Positions 41,034 to 50,663 of a DNA stretch of 64,000 nt are shown here, in pieces. Both the position numbers and the translations under genes were made by a program. The stretch is from Clostridium_I sp047718555 (GTDB lineage: Bacteria; Bacillota; Clostridia; Clostridiales; Clostridiaceae), in NCBI RefSeq assembly GCF_047718555.1, contig NZ_JBDNRK010000009.1, forward strand, positions 47,721-111,720, given 5' to 3'. How positions within the stretch are numbered: the stretch's first letter is position 1; every line of letters begins with the position of its first letter. The notes below the pieces were generated by a model. That model did no database searches, had not been told where the DNA came from, and was given only the letters and a program-made list of their open reading frames with translations.

Positions 41034-43856
41034 TTATAGCATTTTTTTTAAATATTGTCCTGTATAAGATAAATTATTTTTTACTATCTCTTCCGGAGTA
41101 CCTGTGCACAATATATTTCCACCTTTTTCTCCACCCTCTGGTCCCAGGTCAATAATATAATCTGCACATTTTATTACATCTAAATTATGCTCTATGACCA
41201 CAACAGTGTTTCCAGCATCCACAAGTCTTTGAAGTATTTCAATAAGTCTATTTACATCATCTATGTGAAGTCCTGTGGTAGGTTCATCTAATATATAAAG
41301 AGTTTTTCCTGTGCTTCTCTTTGAAAGTTCATAGGCAAGCTTTATTCTTTGAGCTTCCCCTCCGGAAAGCTGTGTTGAAGGCTGACCAAGTCTTATATAT
41401 CCCAGTCCAACATCCATCAAAGTTTCTAATTTATTCTTAATTCTAGGTATATTTTCGAAGAATTTTACAGCTTCTTCTACAGTCATATTAAGTACATCAT
41501 CTATATTCTTATTCTTATATTTTATCTCTAGAGTTTCTCTATTATACCTTTTTCCCTTACACACTTCGCAGGGAACATATACATCTGAGAGGAACTGCAT
41601 TTCGATTTTTATAATTCCATCACCCTTACAGGCTTCACACCTTCCACCTTTAACATTAAAGCTAAATCTTCCAGGTTTGTAGCCTCTCATTTTAGCATCA
41701 TTAGTTACAGAAAACAATTCTCTTATTATGTCAAACACACCGGTATATGTAGCCGGATTAGATCTTGGTGTTCTTCCAATAGGACTTTGATTTATATCTA
41801 TTATTTTATCAATATTTTCTATACCTTGTATTTCCTTATGCTTTCCAGGATTGGCTTTACTATTATTTATCTTTTTATTAAGCCCTTTAAACAATATTTC
41901 ATTTACAAGAGTACTCTTTCCTGAACCAGAAACACCAGTTACACAAGTAAATACTCCTATTGGAAAATCAACTTTAACATTTTTCAGATTATTTTCTTTA
42001 GCACCAATTACTTTAATAAAGTTTTCATTATGTTTTCTTCTTTTTTGTGGCACATCTATTTTTTTATCTCCAATAAGATACTGTCCCGTTACAGATTTTT
42101 TACATTTTTTAATTTCATCCAAAGTACCAGCTGCAACTATTTCTCCACCATGCTCACCAGCCCCAGGTCCTACATCAACTATGAAATCTGCCTCCCTTAT
42201 AGTATCTTCGTCATGCTCAACTACTACAAGAGTATTTCCTATATCTCTTAAATGCTTCATAGTTGCTATTAATTTATCATTATCCCTTTGATGAAGTCCA
42301 ATACTAGGTTCATCAAGTATATATAGAACCCCCACAAGACTTGATCCTATTTGAGTTGCAAGCCTGATTCTCTGAGATTCTCCCCCTGAAAGTGTTCTAG
42401 CGGCTCTTGTAAGATTTAAATAATCTAAACCTACATCAATTAAAAATTTCAACCTACTCTGTATTTCTTTTACTATCTGACTGCTTATTATTTTATCTTT
42501 TTCACTTAATTCAATATTATTTATAAAAGCAAGTTCATCCCTAATTGGCAAACTACAAAATTCAAATATGTTTTTACCACCTACAGTAACTGCCAATACT
42601 TCTGGCTTAAGTCTGGCTCCTTTACATTTTGGACATGGATTGTCACTCATATAATTTTCTATTTCACCTTTTATATAATCAGAACCACTTTCCATATATC
42701 TTCTTCTAAGTTCATTTACAATGCCTTCATATTGATGATTAAACTGCATATTCTGATCATCTTTATTGTAATAAACCACAAGTTTTTCACCTTTGATTCC
42801 ATGAAGTATAATGTCCACTATCTTAGGATCTAAGTCTTTTATAGGCGTATCAATGCTGAAATTATATTTTTTCTGAAGGGCTGTGAGAATGCTGTAAGTC
42901 CATGAGTCTTCTTTTAATCTCCCCTCACCCCAAGGAGCTATAGCACCTTCTGCTATACTTTTCTCCCTATCTGGTATAACTAAATCTTCATCAATCTCCA
43001 TAAGCGTTCCAAGACCATCACATCTATCACATTTTCCAAAGGGTGAATTGAAGGAAAACATTCTAGGAGCAAGTTCCCCAATACTGATTCCACAATCTGC
43101 ACAGGCAAAGTTTTCACTAAAAAGCATATCCTCTTCACCCACTACATTTACTATTACCATACCCTCCGCAAGCTTTAAGGCCGTTTCCAAAGAATCTGTG
43201 AGTCTTCCCTCTATTCCTTCTTTGACTACAATTCTATCCACTATAGCATCTATGTAATGCTTTTTATTTTTTTCCAATTTGATGTCTTCGCCCTCAATTT
43301 CCTGAATCTCTCCATCAACTCTCACTCTTACAAAGCCATTCTTTTTAATATTCTCAAATACCTTTGCATGCTCACCTTTTCTTCCACTTATTACAGGAGC
43401 TAATATTTGTATTTTTGTCTTTTCAGGCAACTCTAAAATCTTATCTACCATTTGGTCAATAGTTTGCTGTTTTATTTCCTTACCACATTTAGGACAATGA
43501 GGTGTACCTATTTTAGAATAAAGGAGCCTTAAATAGTCGTATATTTCTGTAACCGTTCCAACTGTAGATCTAGGATTCCTACCTGTCGTCTTCTGATCAA
43601 TAGATATAGCAGGAGAAAGTCCCTCGATATATTCCACATCAGGCTTATCCATTTGCCCTAAAAATTGTCTTGCATAGGAAGATAGAGATTCCACGTATCG
43701 CCTTTGTCCTTCTGCATAAAGTGTATCGAAGGCCAGTGAAGATTTTCCCGATCCTGATAGTCCCGTAAACACAACAAATTTATCTCTAGGTATTGTAAGA
43801 TCTACATTCTTCAAATTATTTACCTTAGCACCTTTAATAACTATTTTATCCTGCAA
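41034..43856 (-). CDS. uvrA: Excinuclease ABC subunit A
   Basis: The protein has 940 residues. I chose the second TTG (43854-43856, giving M-QDKIVIKGAKVNNLKN), because AAGGAG is 9 bases away; the first TTG touches the ribosome binding site, and the shorter form fits relatives. There are two ABC modules: Walker A GLSGSGKSSLAF and GVSGSGKSTLV, with signatures TLSGGESQRIRLATQIG and QLSGGEAQRIKLAYELS. Zinc-finger cysteine pairs (CADCG...CDRCDG and CEACKGDG...CEVCKGKR) are intact. It recognises DNA damage and loads UvrB. It directly follows uvrB (34 bp). Confidence 0.98.
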   Translation of the reverse strand: MQDKIVIKGAKVNNLKNVDLTIPRDKFVVFTGLSGSGKSSLAFDTLYAEGQRRYVESLSSYARQFLGQMDKPDVEYIEGLSPAISIDQKTTGRNPRSTVGTVTEIYDYLRLLYSKIGTPHCPKCGKEIKQQTIDQMVDKILELPEKTKIQILAPVISGRKGEHAKVFENIKKNGFVRVRVDGEIQEIEGEDIKLEKNKKHYIDAIVDRIVVKEGIEGRLTDSLETALKLAEGMVIVNVVGEEDMLFSENFACADCGISIGELAPRMFSFNSPFGKCDRCDGLGTLMEIDEDLVIPDREKSIAEGAIAPWGEGRLKEDSWTYSILTALQKKYNFSIDTPIKDLDPKIVDIILHGIKGEKLVVYYNKDDQNMQFNHQYEGIVNELRRRYMESGSDYIKGEIENYMSDNPCPKCKGARLKPEVLAVTVGGKNIFEFCSLPIRDELAFINNIELSEKDKIISSQIVKEIQSRLKFLIDVGLDYLNLTRAARTLSGGESQRIRLATQIGSSLVGVLYILDEPSIGLHQRDNDKLIATMKHLRDIGNTLVVVEHDEDTIREADFIVDVGPGAGEHGGEIVAAGTLDEIKKCKKSVTGQYLIGDKKIDVPQKRRKHNENFIKVIGAKENNLKNVKVDFPIGVFTCVTGVSGSGKSTLVNEILFKGLNKKINNSKANPGKHKEIQGIENIDKIIDINQSPIGRTPRSNPATYTGVFDIIRELFSVTNDAKMRGYKPGRFSFNVKGGRCEACKGDGIIKIEMQFLSDVYVPCEVCKGKRYNRETLEIKYKNKNIDDVLNMTVEEAVKFFENIPRIKNKLETLMDVGLGYIRLGQPSTQLSGGEAQRIKLAYELSKRSTGKTLYILDEPTTGLHIDDVNRLIEILQRLVDAGNTVVVIEHNLDVIKCADYIIDLGPEGGEKGGNILCTGTPEEIVKNNLSYTGQYLKKML

Positions 43857-43890
43857 AGTATTCAACTCCTTATTCAGTAATGAAAAAGTA

Positions 43891-45912
43891 CTAACCTTTT
43901 AATTTATTAGTTCTTTTCACATTGTTTTCATTTTTCTTCAGTTTCTTTTTCAATCCTAAAATTATATCTCTAAGCTCTGCAGCTCTCTCAAACTGAAGAT
44001 CCTTGGCCGCCTGCTTCATTTCTTCTTCGTACTTATTCATAAGTTTCTCTATATTTTCATTATTTGCACTTACTGCTTCTTCTAAACTATTATATTCAGC
44101 TTTTTCTTCTGCAACTTTAGATATTTCCAATATATCTCTTATATCTTTTTTTACAGTAGTAGGTGTAATTCCATTGTCTGTATTATATTGAATCTGAATA
44201 GTTCTTCTTCTATTAGTTTCACTTATAGCTTTATCCATAGATCGTGTTATGGTATCTGCATACATTATAACCTTGCTTTCAGAATTCCTGGCTGCTCTTC
44301 CTATAGTCTGAATAAGTGATGTCTCTGATCTTAAAAACCCTTCTTTATCTGCATCTAATATAGCTACTAAAGCCACCTCTGGTATATCAAGGCCTTCTCT
44401 TAGAAGATTTATTCCAACTAAAACATCAAATTCTTTTTTTCTAAGTCCTTGAATTATTTTCATTCTCTCTATAGTATCTATGTCAGAGTGCATATATCTA
44501 GTTTTAATATTCATTCCCTTTAAATAATCTGTTAGGTCCTCGGCCATTTTTTTAGTCAAGGTAGTAACTAATATTCTAAAGCCTCTATCTATGGTTTCAT
44601 TTATCTTTGTATATAAATCATCTATCTGACCTTTAACAGGAAGTACAATTATTTCGGGATCTAGTAATCCAGTAGGTCTTATTATCTGTTCTGCTATATT
44701 AGTTGAATGCTCCAATTCGTATTTCGCTGGTGTAGCACTTACAAAAACTATATCATGAAATTTTTTTTCAAATTCTTCAAACTTAAGCGGCCTATTATCA
44801 AAAGCAGAAGGAAGTCTGAATCCATAGTCCACCAAAGTATTTTTTCTTGACCTATCACCACCATACATGGCTTTAACCTGTGGAAGTGTTACATGACTCT
44901 CATCAATAAAAAGTAAGAAATCCTCTGGAAAATAGTCTATAAGAGTCTTAGGTGGTTCTCCCGCTGCTCTACCATCCATAATTCTGGAATAATTTTCAAT
45001 ACCAGTACAGTACCCAACTTCTCTCATCATTTCTATATCAAAATTTGTTCTCTGCTTGAGTCTTTGTGCTTCTAAAAGCTTATCTTCTGCGGTAAGTTCT
45101 TTGAGTCTTTTTTCAAGTTCAAGCTCTATTTTATTTATAGCTATTTCCAATCTATCTCTTGAAGTAGCAAAGTGAGATGCAGGGAAAATAACTGCATGTT
45201 TTAATGTGCCTATTATATTTCCAGTTAACACATCAAATTCTTTTATCTTATCAATTTCATCTCCAAAAAATTCTACTCGTATACCCTTGTTTGTGGATGA
45301 GGCTGGGAAAATATCTAAGGTGTCTCCTCTCACCCTAAATGTTCCTCTGATAAAATTTATCTCATTTCTCTCATATTGAATTTCTATAAGCTTTTTTAAT
45401 ACCTGATCCCTGTCTTTTTCCATGCCTTCCCTTAGGGAAATAGATAATTTTTTATATTCATCAGGATTACCTAGTCCATAGATGCAGGAAACTGAAGCTA
45501 CAATCACCACATCTTTTCTTTCAAAAAGAGCAGATGTAGCGGAATGCCTAAGTTTATCTATTTCATCATTTATAGATGCATCTTTTTCTATGTAAGTGTC
45601 TGTTTGAGGAACATAGGCTTCCGGCTGATAGTAGTCATAGTAGGATACAAAATATTCAACTGCACTATCTGGAAAAAACTCTCTAAATTCAGAACATAAT
45701 TGTGCTGCTAGAGTTTTATTGTGTGCTAAAACTAATGTTGGTTTTTGCAGCCTTTCGATTATGTTAGCCATAGTAAAAGTTTTTCCTGAACCTGTAACCC
45801 CAAGAAGAGTTTGAAATTTATTACCTGTTTTAATTCCATCTACCAATTTATCTATAGCAGCTGGTTGATCTCCAGTAGGCTTAAATTTTGAATGTATCTT
45901 AAATTCACTCAT
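43891..45912 (-). CDS. uvrB: Excinuclease ABC subunit B
   Basis: The protein has 673 residues from MSEFKIHSKFKPTGDQPAAI; GGAGGT is placed before this ATG, and the upstream ATG at 45942 has none. Walker A is GVTGSGKTFTMAN, and the damage-probing beta-hairpin region is YYDYYQPEAYVPQTDTYIEKDASINDEIDKLRHSAT. Helicase motifs DESHVTLPQ, VSATPAKYE and GRAARN follow. The C-terminal UVR motif (EMKQAAKDLQFERAAELRDIILGL) binds UvrC. It is the first gene of the uvrBA pair. An AACGTTTGTTCGC-like sequence just upstream of the start (about 45928-45940) resembles a Gram-positive LexA box (GAACNNNNGTTC type), so SOS control is plausible. Confidence 0.98.
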   Translation of the reverse strand: MSEFKIHSKFKPTGDQPAAIDKLVDGIKTGNKFQTLLGVTGSGKTFTMANIIERLQKPTLVLAHNKTLAAQLCSEFREFFPDSAVEYFVSYYDYYQPEAYVPQTDTYIEKDASINDEIDKLRHSATSALFERKDVVIVASVSCIYGLGNPDEYKKLSISLREGMEKDRDQVLKKLIEIQYERNEINFIRGTFRVRGDTLDIFPASSTNKGIRVEFFGDEIDKIKEFDVLTGNIIGTLKHAVIFPASHFATSRDRLEIAINKIELELEKRLKELTAEDKLLEAQRLKQRTNFDIEMMREVGYCTGIENYSRIMDGRAAGEPPKTLIDYFPEDFLLFIDESHVTLPQVKAMYGGDRSRKNTLVDYGFRLPSAFDNRPLKFEEFEKKFHDIVFVSATPAKYELEHSTNIAEQIIRPTGLLDPEIIVLPVKGQIDDLYTKINETIDRGFRILVTTLTKKMAEDLTDYLKGMNIKTRYMHSDIDTIERMKIIQGLRKKEFDVLVGINLLREGLDIPEVALVAILDADKEGFLRSETSLIQTIGRAARNSESKVIMYADTITRSMDKAISETNRRRTIQIQYNTDNGITPTTVKKDIRDILEISKVAEEKAEYNSLEEAVSANNENIEKLMNKYEEEMKQAAKDLQFERAAELRDIILGLKKKLKKNENNVKRTNKLKG

Positions 45913-45927
45913 ATATAACCTCCATTG

Positions 45928-45942
45928 AACGTTTGTTCGCAT
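45928..45942 (-). promoter_or_regulatory. Possible LexA box upstream of uvrB
   Basis: On the minus strand the bases just before the uvrB ribosome binding site read GCGAACAAACGTTC, matching the Firmicute LexA consensus CGAACRNRYGTTYC at most positions. The placement near the translation start and the damage-inducible nature of uvrBA support the assignment. Confidence 0.7.
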
Positions 45943-46030
45943 AATAATTTTACACTTTCAATATAATATTGTCAAATTATTTATATGAAATTACTTTAAT
46001 TCGTAATATTTAAAGATTGCGAATTAAAAT

Positions 46031-46065
46031 TGGAAAAATCTACACCCTTGGGGTGCAAATTTTTC
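46031..46065 (-). terminator. Hairpin terminator below the PDZ gene
   Basis: TGGAAAAATC-TACACCC pairs with GGGTGCA-AATTTTTCCA around a short loop, a stem of about 16 bp with internal mismatches, followed on the minus strand by AATTTTAATT. It separates the PDZ gene from uvrBA. Confidence 0.65.
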
Positions 46066-46142
46066 CATTTATTAGTTCGCCATTTCTTACTATTTGAAAT
46101 TAAAATTATATAAAATTAATGGGAGCAAAACCTCCCCTATGA

Positions 46143-47465
46143 TTATTTTCTATCTTCTTTATCTTCTTTATCTTCTTTATCTTCTTTTTCCTTCTTAACT
46201 TTTTCCAAAGTATCTTGAAAGGAACTTCTATCAAACTTCATAACTACACTATCCTTTGGAATCATCCTTGGAACAAAAACTATACCTAATCTTTTACTTT
46301 TGTTCATCTTATTATAATTTACCTGCTCCAATTTTCCTTGAACAGTTTTTATCTTAAGCCATATAAATGTAGATACATTATTTAAAGCCTCCAGCATATC
46401 CTGTTCGCTTACTATCTTCTTATCATTTACTTCCACCAATACATCGCCGCTTTTAATTCCCATTTCAAAAGCTGGGGAAAAAGGGGCCACTTCTAATACC
46501 ATAAGTCCATCATCTGTACTTACATATTTGGGCTTCCCTTTTGCTTCTATATAATCTTGAATTTTAAGCATTATTTCATGAGCTAATGGTGCAAAAATAG
46601 CCACTAAAAATTCAGCTCCTAAATTTATTTTTCCAAATTGTGAAACTAACAGCAGCACAACACCATAAATTGATATTCCCATTCCTGATGATATTACTTT
46701 TTCTTTTCTAGTCTTTGTAAAAGTTATGGAGTTATATCCCATAACACCATAGAAGGCAAAGAATCCAATAACAGCGTCCTTTATTAAATTATAGCTGAAG
46801 GATCTAATCGCGGGCCACCAGGTTGGTATAGCTGCTTCAGTTCCACCTGAAATATTCTGATTACTCATAATAAACATTAACGCTACAGGTATTACCCAAT
46901 ATCTCTTAAGGGCAAAACCTCCTATAATAGTATTATTTTTATTAGTAAATACAGGTATGGTTCCTCTATCTCCATCTATAATTACAAGTACTCCTTCTAT
47001 CATATGTAATACAGCCACAAGGGAAATTATCATTACCACATCAACCTTTAAGAAATCAAATTGAGGTATACTTATATGATAGACCGATTCTATAAACTGT
47101 ATACCAACACTTATTAATGACAGTATTCCAGCAGAATATGAAAAACATATAAATCTATTTCCAAATACCATCAGTATGATAGATATCATAAACAATAACG
47201 CTATAGTTGCTTCACTAATAAATACTATCCCCAGATAAGAAATTATCAAACTGGCCACAGTACCTGCAAATATACCAAGTACTATCTGGGATATAGTTAA
47301 TTCAAAAGATGAGTTTATTTTTTCACCTATTATCATCTTCTGCATCATAATAGTTTTTTTATTCCTTGTGTATAGTATAAACCCCAACATAAGAAGTATA
47401 AAAACGTATGGTGGTGTAATTATCACCTGTGAAATAGATCTAAGTACATATAATGCAATATCCAT
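46143..47465 (-). CDS. Multi-pass membrane protein with C-terminal PDZ domain
   Basis: The protein has 440 residues, with GAGAGGGGAA upstream of the ATG. About eight hydrophobic segments fill residues 1-300. A PDZ domain lies at about 320-400 (GLMVLEVAPFSPAFEMGIKSGDVLVEVNDKKIVSEQDMLEAL). The tail is a run of charged residues, KEKEDKEDKEDKEDRK, encoded by four perfect 9-base repeats. No protease motif is visible. It lies between ctp (S41 protease, also with PDZ) and uvrB, an arrangement common in Clostridia, so it may present substrates to, or modulate, envelope proteolysis. Function is otherwise unknown. Confidence 0.85.
   Translation of the reverse strand: MDIALYVLRSISQVIITPPYVFILLMLGFILYTRNKKTIMMQKMIIGEKINSSFELTISQIVLGIFAGTVASLIISYLGIVFISEATIALLFMISIILMVFGNRFICFSYSAGILSLISVGIQFIESVYHISIPQFDFLKVDVVMIISLVAVLHMIEGVLVIIDGDRGTIPVFTNKNNTIIGGFALKRYWVIPVALMFIMSNQNISGGTEAAIPTWWPAIRSFSYNLIKDAVIGFFAFYGVMGYNSITFTKTRKEKVISSGMGISIYGVVLLLVSQFGKINLGAEFLVAIFAPLAHEIMLKIQDYIEAKGKPKYVSTDDGLMVLEVAPFSPAFEMGIKSGDVLVEVNDKKIVSEQDMLEALNNVSTFIWLKIKTVQGKLEQVNYNKMNKSKRLGIVFVPRMIPKDSVVMKFDRSSFQDTLEKVKKEKEDKEDKEDKEDRK
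46151..46186. repeat. Four perfect 9-bp tandem repeats in the PDZ gene 3' end
   Basis: TATCTTCTT is repeated four times without change, encoding alternating K-E-D triplets on the minus strand. Slippage in steps of 9 bases would keep the frame and alter tail length. Confidence 0.85.
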
Positions 47466-47520
47466 GAAAATAAAATTCCCCTCTCACCAAACTACTTTAC
47501 CCTGTGACTATATCACATTG

Positions 47521-47550
47521 ACTTCAGATGAAAATGATAGCATCTGAAGT
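47521..47550. terminator. Perfect 10-bp hairpin between ctp and the PDZ gene
   Basis: ACTTCAGATG and CATCTGAAGT enclose a 10-base loop. The plus side is followed by CATTATTTTATCTT; the minus side lacks a clear T-run. It probably works with the adjacent palindrome H2 to end ctp transcription. Confidence 0.5.
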
Positions 47551-47573
47551 CATTATTTTATCTTATTTATATC

Positions 47574-47625
47574 AATTCATCTAAACTTAGTGGGAATACA
47601 AACTCCCACTAAGTTTAGATGAATT
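47574..47625. repeat. GTGGGA/TCCCAC palindromic repeat, copy H2
   Basis: A perfect 22-bp stem (arms 47574-47595 and 47604-47625) with an 8-base loop, ATACAAAC, lies 12 bp below the ctp stop. The left arm and loop recur at 59552-59590 (H3) and in degraded form at 21804-21843 (H1). It is much longer than a terminator stem needs to be, so it is a repeat element that may also terminate transcription. Confidence 0.7.
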
Positions 47626-47637
47626 ATCTCAGATAAA

Positions 47638-48852
47638 TTACTTAACTTTACTATTGATTACTTCCAGTGCCTTTTGAAATTGTGGATCTGAATTCCTATC
47701 ATAAGGCTTATTTACTAGATCCTGTGGATACTTAACTTCAATATCAGGCTGAAATCCACTATGATTTATATTTTCATTTAATGGAGTATACCACTTTGAT
47801 ATTGTCACTTTTAATTGAGTATTATCTCCAGTGTTAAATGTAGTTTGAACTACACCCTTACCAAAAGTCTTTTCACCAATTAATGTACCCGCTTTATAGT
47901 CTTTTATTGCACCAGAAAATATTTCCGACGCACTGGCAGTATTGCCATTTGTAAGTACTACCAGTGGAATACCCACAGTATTTCCACCCTCTGATTTGTA
48001 AATTTGTTTTTTATTATTTTTATCCACAGTATAGACTACAGTCTTTCCCTTATCTATAAAGTTTGATGCAACTTTTAAACAATCATCTAAAACTCCGCCA
48101 CCATTATCTCTTAAATCTAAAATTAAACCTTTCATACCAGCAGCCTTAAGTTCCTGTAATTTCTTATCAAAATTTTCTCCAGTATTTTCATCAAACATAG
48201 ATATATCTATGTATCCAATATTATTTGAAAGCATCTGTCCAGTGACTGTATTATAGGCAATCTTTTTTCTTTGAGCAACAACATCAAAATTTTCTCTTCC
48301 AGTTCTTGCTATAGTTAGAGTTACGTTTGTATTCTCCTTACCCTTCATCATAGAAACCGCCTTATTAAGATCTGCTCCAGCAATGGCTGTTCCATCTATC
48401 TTAACTATAGCATCCCCTGCCTTTATACCAGCTTTTTCTGCTGGGGAAGCATCGAACACAGCATTAACTGTTACTTTATTATCCCTATTTTCTACCTGAA
48501 TACCAATTCCCACATACTCTTGACCTTGAATTTGGGTATTAAATGATTTAGTTTCATTGGCATCCATAAATACTGTATAAGGATCATTAAGTGCATTAGT
48601 CATACCCTTAATAGCACCACTTACCAATGCATTATCATCAATTTTACCATCATAATACTTGTATAATTGATCTCTCACTGCAAACAATTTTTGAAATTTT
48701 AACACTTCATTTAAATCGGCTTTGCTTATCTCTACATTTCCATTAGGTAAGCTTAAAGAAACTCTATTTCCAATGCTAAAGGCCAGTATATTTGTTATTA
48801 TCAATATGGCCACAGTACATATTACCCATTTTCTTTTATTATTTATCAACAA
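47638..48852 (-). CDS. S41 family C-terminal processing peptidase
   Basis: The protein has 404 residues and starts at a TTG (48850-48852), 6 bases after AAGGAG. An N-terminal signal anchor (WVICTVAILIITNILAFSIG) places it outside the membrane. A PDZ domain lies at about 105-190 (VGIGIQVENRDNKVTVNAVFDASPAEKAGIKAGDAIVKIDG). The protease core has the serine in TNGNTASASEIFSGAIKDY and the lysine in GEKTFGKGVVQTTF, the Ser-Lys dyad of CtpA/CtpB. CtpB-type enzymes cut SpoIVFA-like proteins in sporulation; CtpA-type enzymes have other envelope targets. It follows ftsX at 230 bp, a common clostridial order. Confidence 0.95.
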   Translation of the reverse strand: MLINNKRKWVICTVAILIITNILAFSIGNRVSLSLPNGNVEISKADLNEVLKFQKLFAVRDQLYKYYDGKIDDNALVSGAIKGMTNALNDPYTVFMDANETKSFNTQIQGQEYVGIGIQVENRDNKVTVNAVFDASPAEKAGIKAGDAIVKIDGTAIAGADLNKAVSMMKGKENTNVTLTIARTGRENFDVVAQRKKIAYNTVTGQMLSNNIGYIDISMFDENTGENFDKKLQELKAAGMKGLILDLRDNGGGVLDDCLKVASNFIDKGKTVVYTVDKNNKKQIYKSEGGNTVGIPLVVLTNGNTASASEIFSGAIKDYKAGTLIGEKTFGKGVVQTTFNTGDNTQLKVTISKWYTPLNENINHSGFQPDIEVKYPQDLVNKPYDRNSDPQFQKALEVINSKVK

Positions 48853-49084
48853 TATTCACTCCTTCATTTGCTAGTACTCTCTTATTATTTATGTAAATAT
48901 GAATTAATTATAACACTATAAAAAAATAAATTGCAAAATTCTTTTTAAAATTCAAGAATATTTCAAACAAATGAAAATTTTATTAAAATATAATGATAAA
49001 AATAAATTGGCATGCAATAATAAACCGACCTCTGCATGCCAAAATTATATATTTAATTTTCCCTATACAACATATGTTTACTTT

Positions 49085-49990
49085 TTAAACAATAAGAAAT
49101 TTTCTAATTGCTATTATACTTCCAATTGCTCCTATAAATATTCCAATAAGAATAAATGCCCAGGATATATTAGTCAATATATATATAGGACTTATAAATC
49201 TCATCATCATAGATACAGAAGAAGTTACTTTAGAATAAGCTAATCCGTATACGTAGTATAAAAGTAAAATCGATATAATAGCCCCGAATAACCCTATTAC
49301 CATTCCTTCTATAATAAAAGGCCATCTTATAAACCAATCTGTAGCTCCTATATATTTCATTATATTAATCTCTCTACGTCTTGAATATACTGCAAGTCTA
49401 ATAGTGTTACCTATAAGAAATAATGAAACTCCTATTAATATAATAAATAAGGCTACTCCAACCCATTGTACAGTTTTAGTGATAGCTGAAATTCTATTAA
49501 CTATATCACGTCCATCCTTTGCCTGTTCTATACCATCCATATATTTGCCATCAGGCTGTAACGCACTAACAACTTTAGACACATAGTCAGGCTGCTTAAC
49601 CTTTACGATATAGGAATTCGGAAGGGGATTATCATTTTCCATCCCTGCAACTAGGCCTTTATTTTTATCCCCTAATTGCTGCTTTAAATCTTCCAATGCC
49701 TGTTTTTTACTTTTAAATGTAACACTAGTTACCCCATCTAGTTTACTTATTTTATTGTAAGCAGCTTGCTGTTGATCTATTTTAATATCATCTTTTAAAA
49801 TAACCTGAACTTCAATTTGAGATTCCACATCAGTTATAGCAACCTTAACATTTAAGAGAAGCATTGCAAAAGCACCTAAAATAAAAAGTGTAGCCATTAC
49901 TGTAGCCGCTGATGCCAAACTTATTGTAGCATTTCTTCTTATACTTTTTAAAGCATCCATGATAAATAGTTTAATCGTACTAATCCTCAT
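49085..49990 (-). CDS. ftsX: Cell division protein FtsX
   Basis: The protein has 301 residues. There are four transmembrane segments with a large external loop after the first (about 45-165), as in FtsX, and the C-terminal region has the permease-like block YSRRREINIMKYIGATDWFIRWPFIIEGMVIGLFGAIIS. The ATG overlaps the ftsE end by 11 bp, with AGAGGGG just upstream, so the pair is coupled. With FtsE it controls cell-wall hydrolases at the septum or side wall. In Gram-positives a PcsB/CwlO-type hydrolase is the partner; none is in the window, but a secreted S41 protease gene follows directly. Confidence 0.97.
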   Translation of the reverse strand: MRISTIKLFIMDALKSIRRNATISLASAATVMATLFILGAFAMLLLNVKVAITDVESQIEVQVILKDDIKIDQQQAAYNKISKLDGVTSVTFKSKKQALEDLKQQLGDKNKGLVAGMENDNPLPNSYIVKVKQPDYVSKVVSALQPDGKYMDGIEQAKDGRDIVNRISAITKTVQWVGVALFIILIGVSLFLIGNTIRLAVYSRRREINIMKYIGATDWFIRWPFIIEGMVIGLFGAIISILLLYYVYGLAYSKVTSSVSMMMRFISPIYILTNISWAFILIGIFIGAIGSIIAIRKFLIV

Positions 49991-50663
49991 CGTATCTACC
50001 CCTCTGTTCGTCTCTAGCTAAAATTCCCTTTTCAATAGCCAGCACTCTTTTTTTCATATCGTTAACTATATTTTTAGCATGAGTTGCCATTAAAACAGTA
50101 GTTCCAGCTCTATTTATATCACTTAGTATATTCATTATGTCATTAGCAGTCTCTGGATCAAGATTTCCCGTAGGCTCGTCCGCTATCAGTATAGAAGGAT
50201 TATTTACTATAGCTCTAGCTATAGAAACTCTTTGCTGTTCTCCGCCAGAAAGTTGATTTGGGAAATCTTTGTACTTATTGGATAAACCAACCATAGCCAA
50301 TACCAAAGGAACTCTTTTCTTTATTTCCTTATTACTTGCCTGAATAATCCTCATGGCAAAAGCTACATTTTCATATATATTAAGTGTAGGTATAAGTCTA
50401 AAATCTTGAAAAATCATACCAACTTTTCTTCTATAATATGGAATTTGTTTTCTTGACAATGTAGTAATATCAGTATCACTTACTACAATAGACCCAGCAG
50501 TAGGCTCAATTTCTCTCATTAGTAATTTTACAAAAGTAGATTTACCAGCTCCACTTGGGCCAACTAAGAAAACAAATTCACCCCTTTTTATAGTTATGTT
50601 GATATTTGACAGTGCAACAACATCATTCATATAAACTTTACTGACATTTTTAAACTCGATCAT
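49980..50663 (-). CDS. ftsE: Cell division ATP-binding protein FtsE
   Basis: The protein has 227 residues from MIEFKNVSKVYMNDVVAL; GGGGAG precedes this ATG. Walker A is GPSGAGKST, the ABC signature LSGGEQQRVSIARAIVN, and Walker B LIADEPTGNLD, all intact. It is the ATPase of the FtsEX complex, on the inner face of the membrane. It is the first gene of ftsEX; the promoter should lie in the AT-rich region 50664-50900. Confidence 0.97.
   Translation of the reverse strand: MIEFKNVSKVYMNDVVALSNINITIKRGEFVFLVGPSGAGKSTFVKLLMREIEPTAGSIVVSDTDITTLSRKQIPYYRRKVGMIFQDFRLIPTLNIYENVAFAMRIIQASNKEIKKRVPLVLAMVGLSNKYKDFPNQLSGGEQQRVSIARAIVNNPSILIADEPTGNLDPETANDIMNILSDINRAGTTVLMATHAKNIVNDMKKRVLAIEKGILARDEQRGRYDED

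Noticed and set aside
47574..47625. Start of a CRISPR array
   Set aside because: Single palindromes at distant sites with no regular spacer series; no cas genes in the window.
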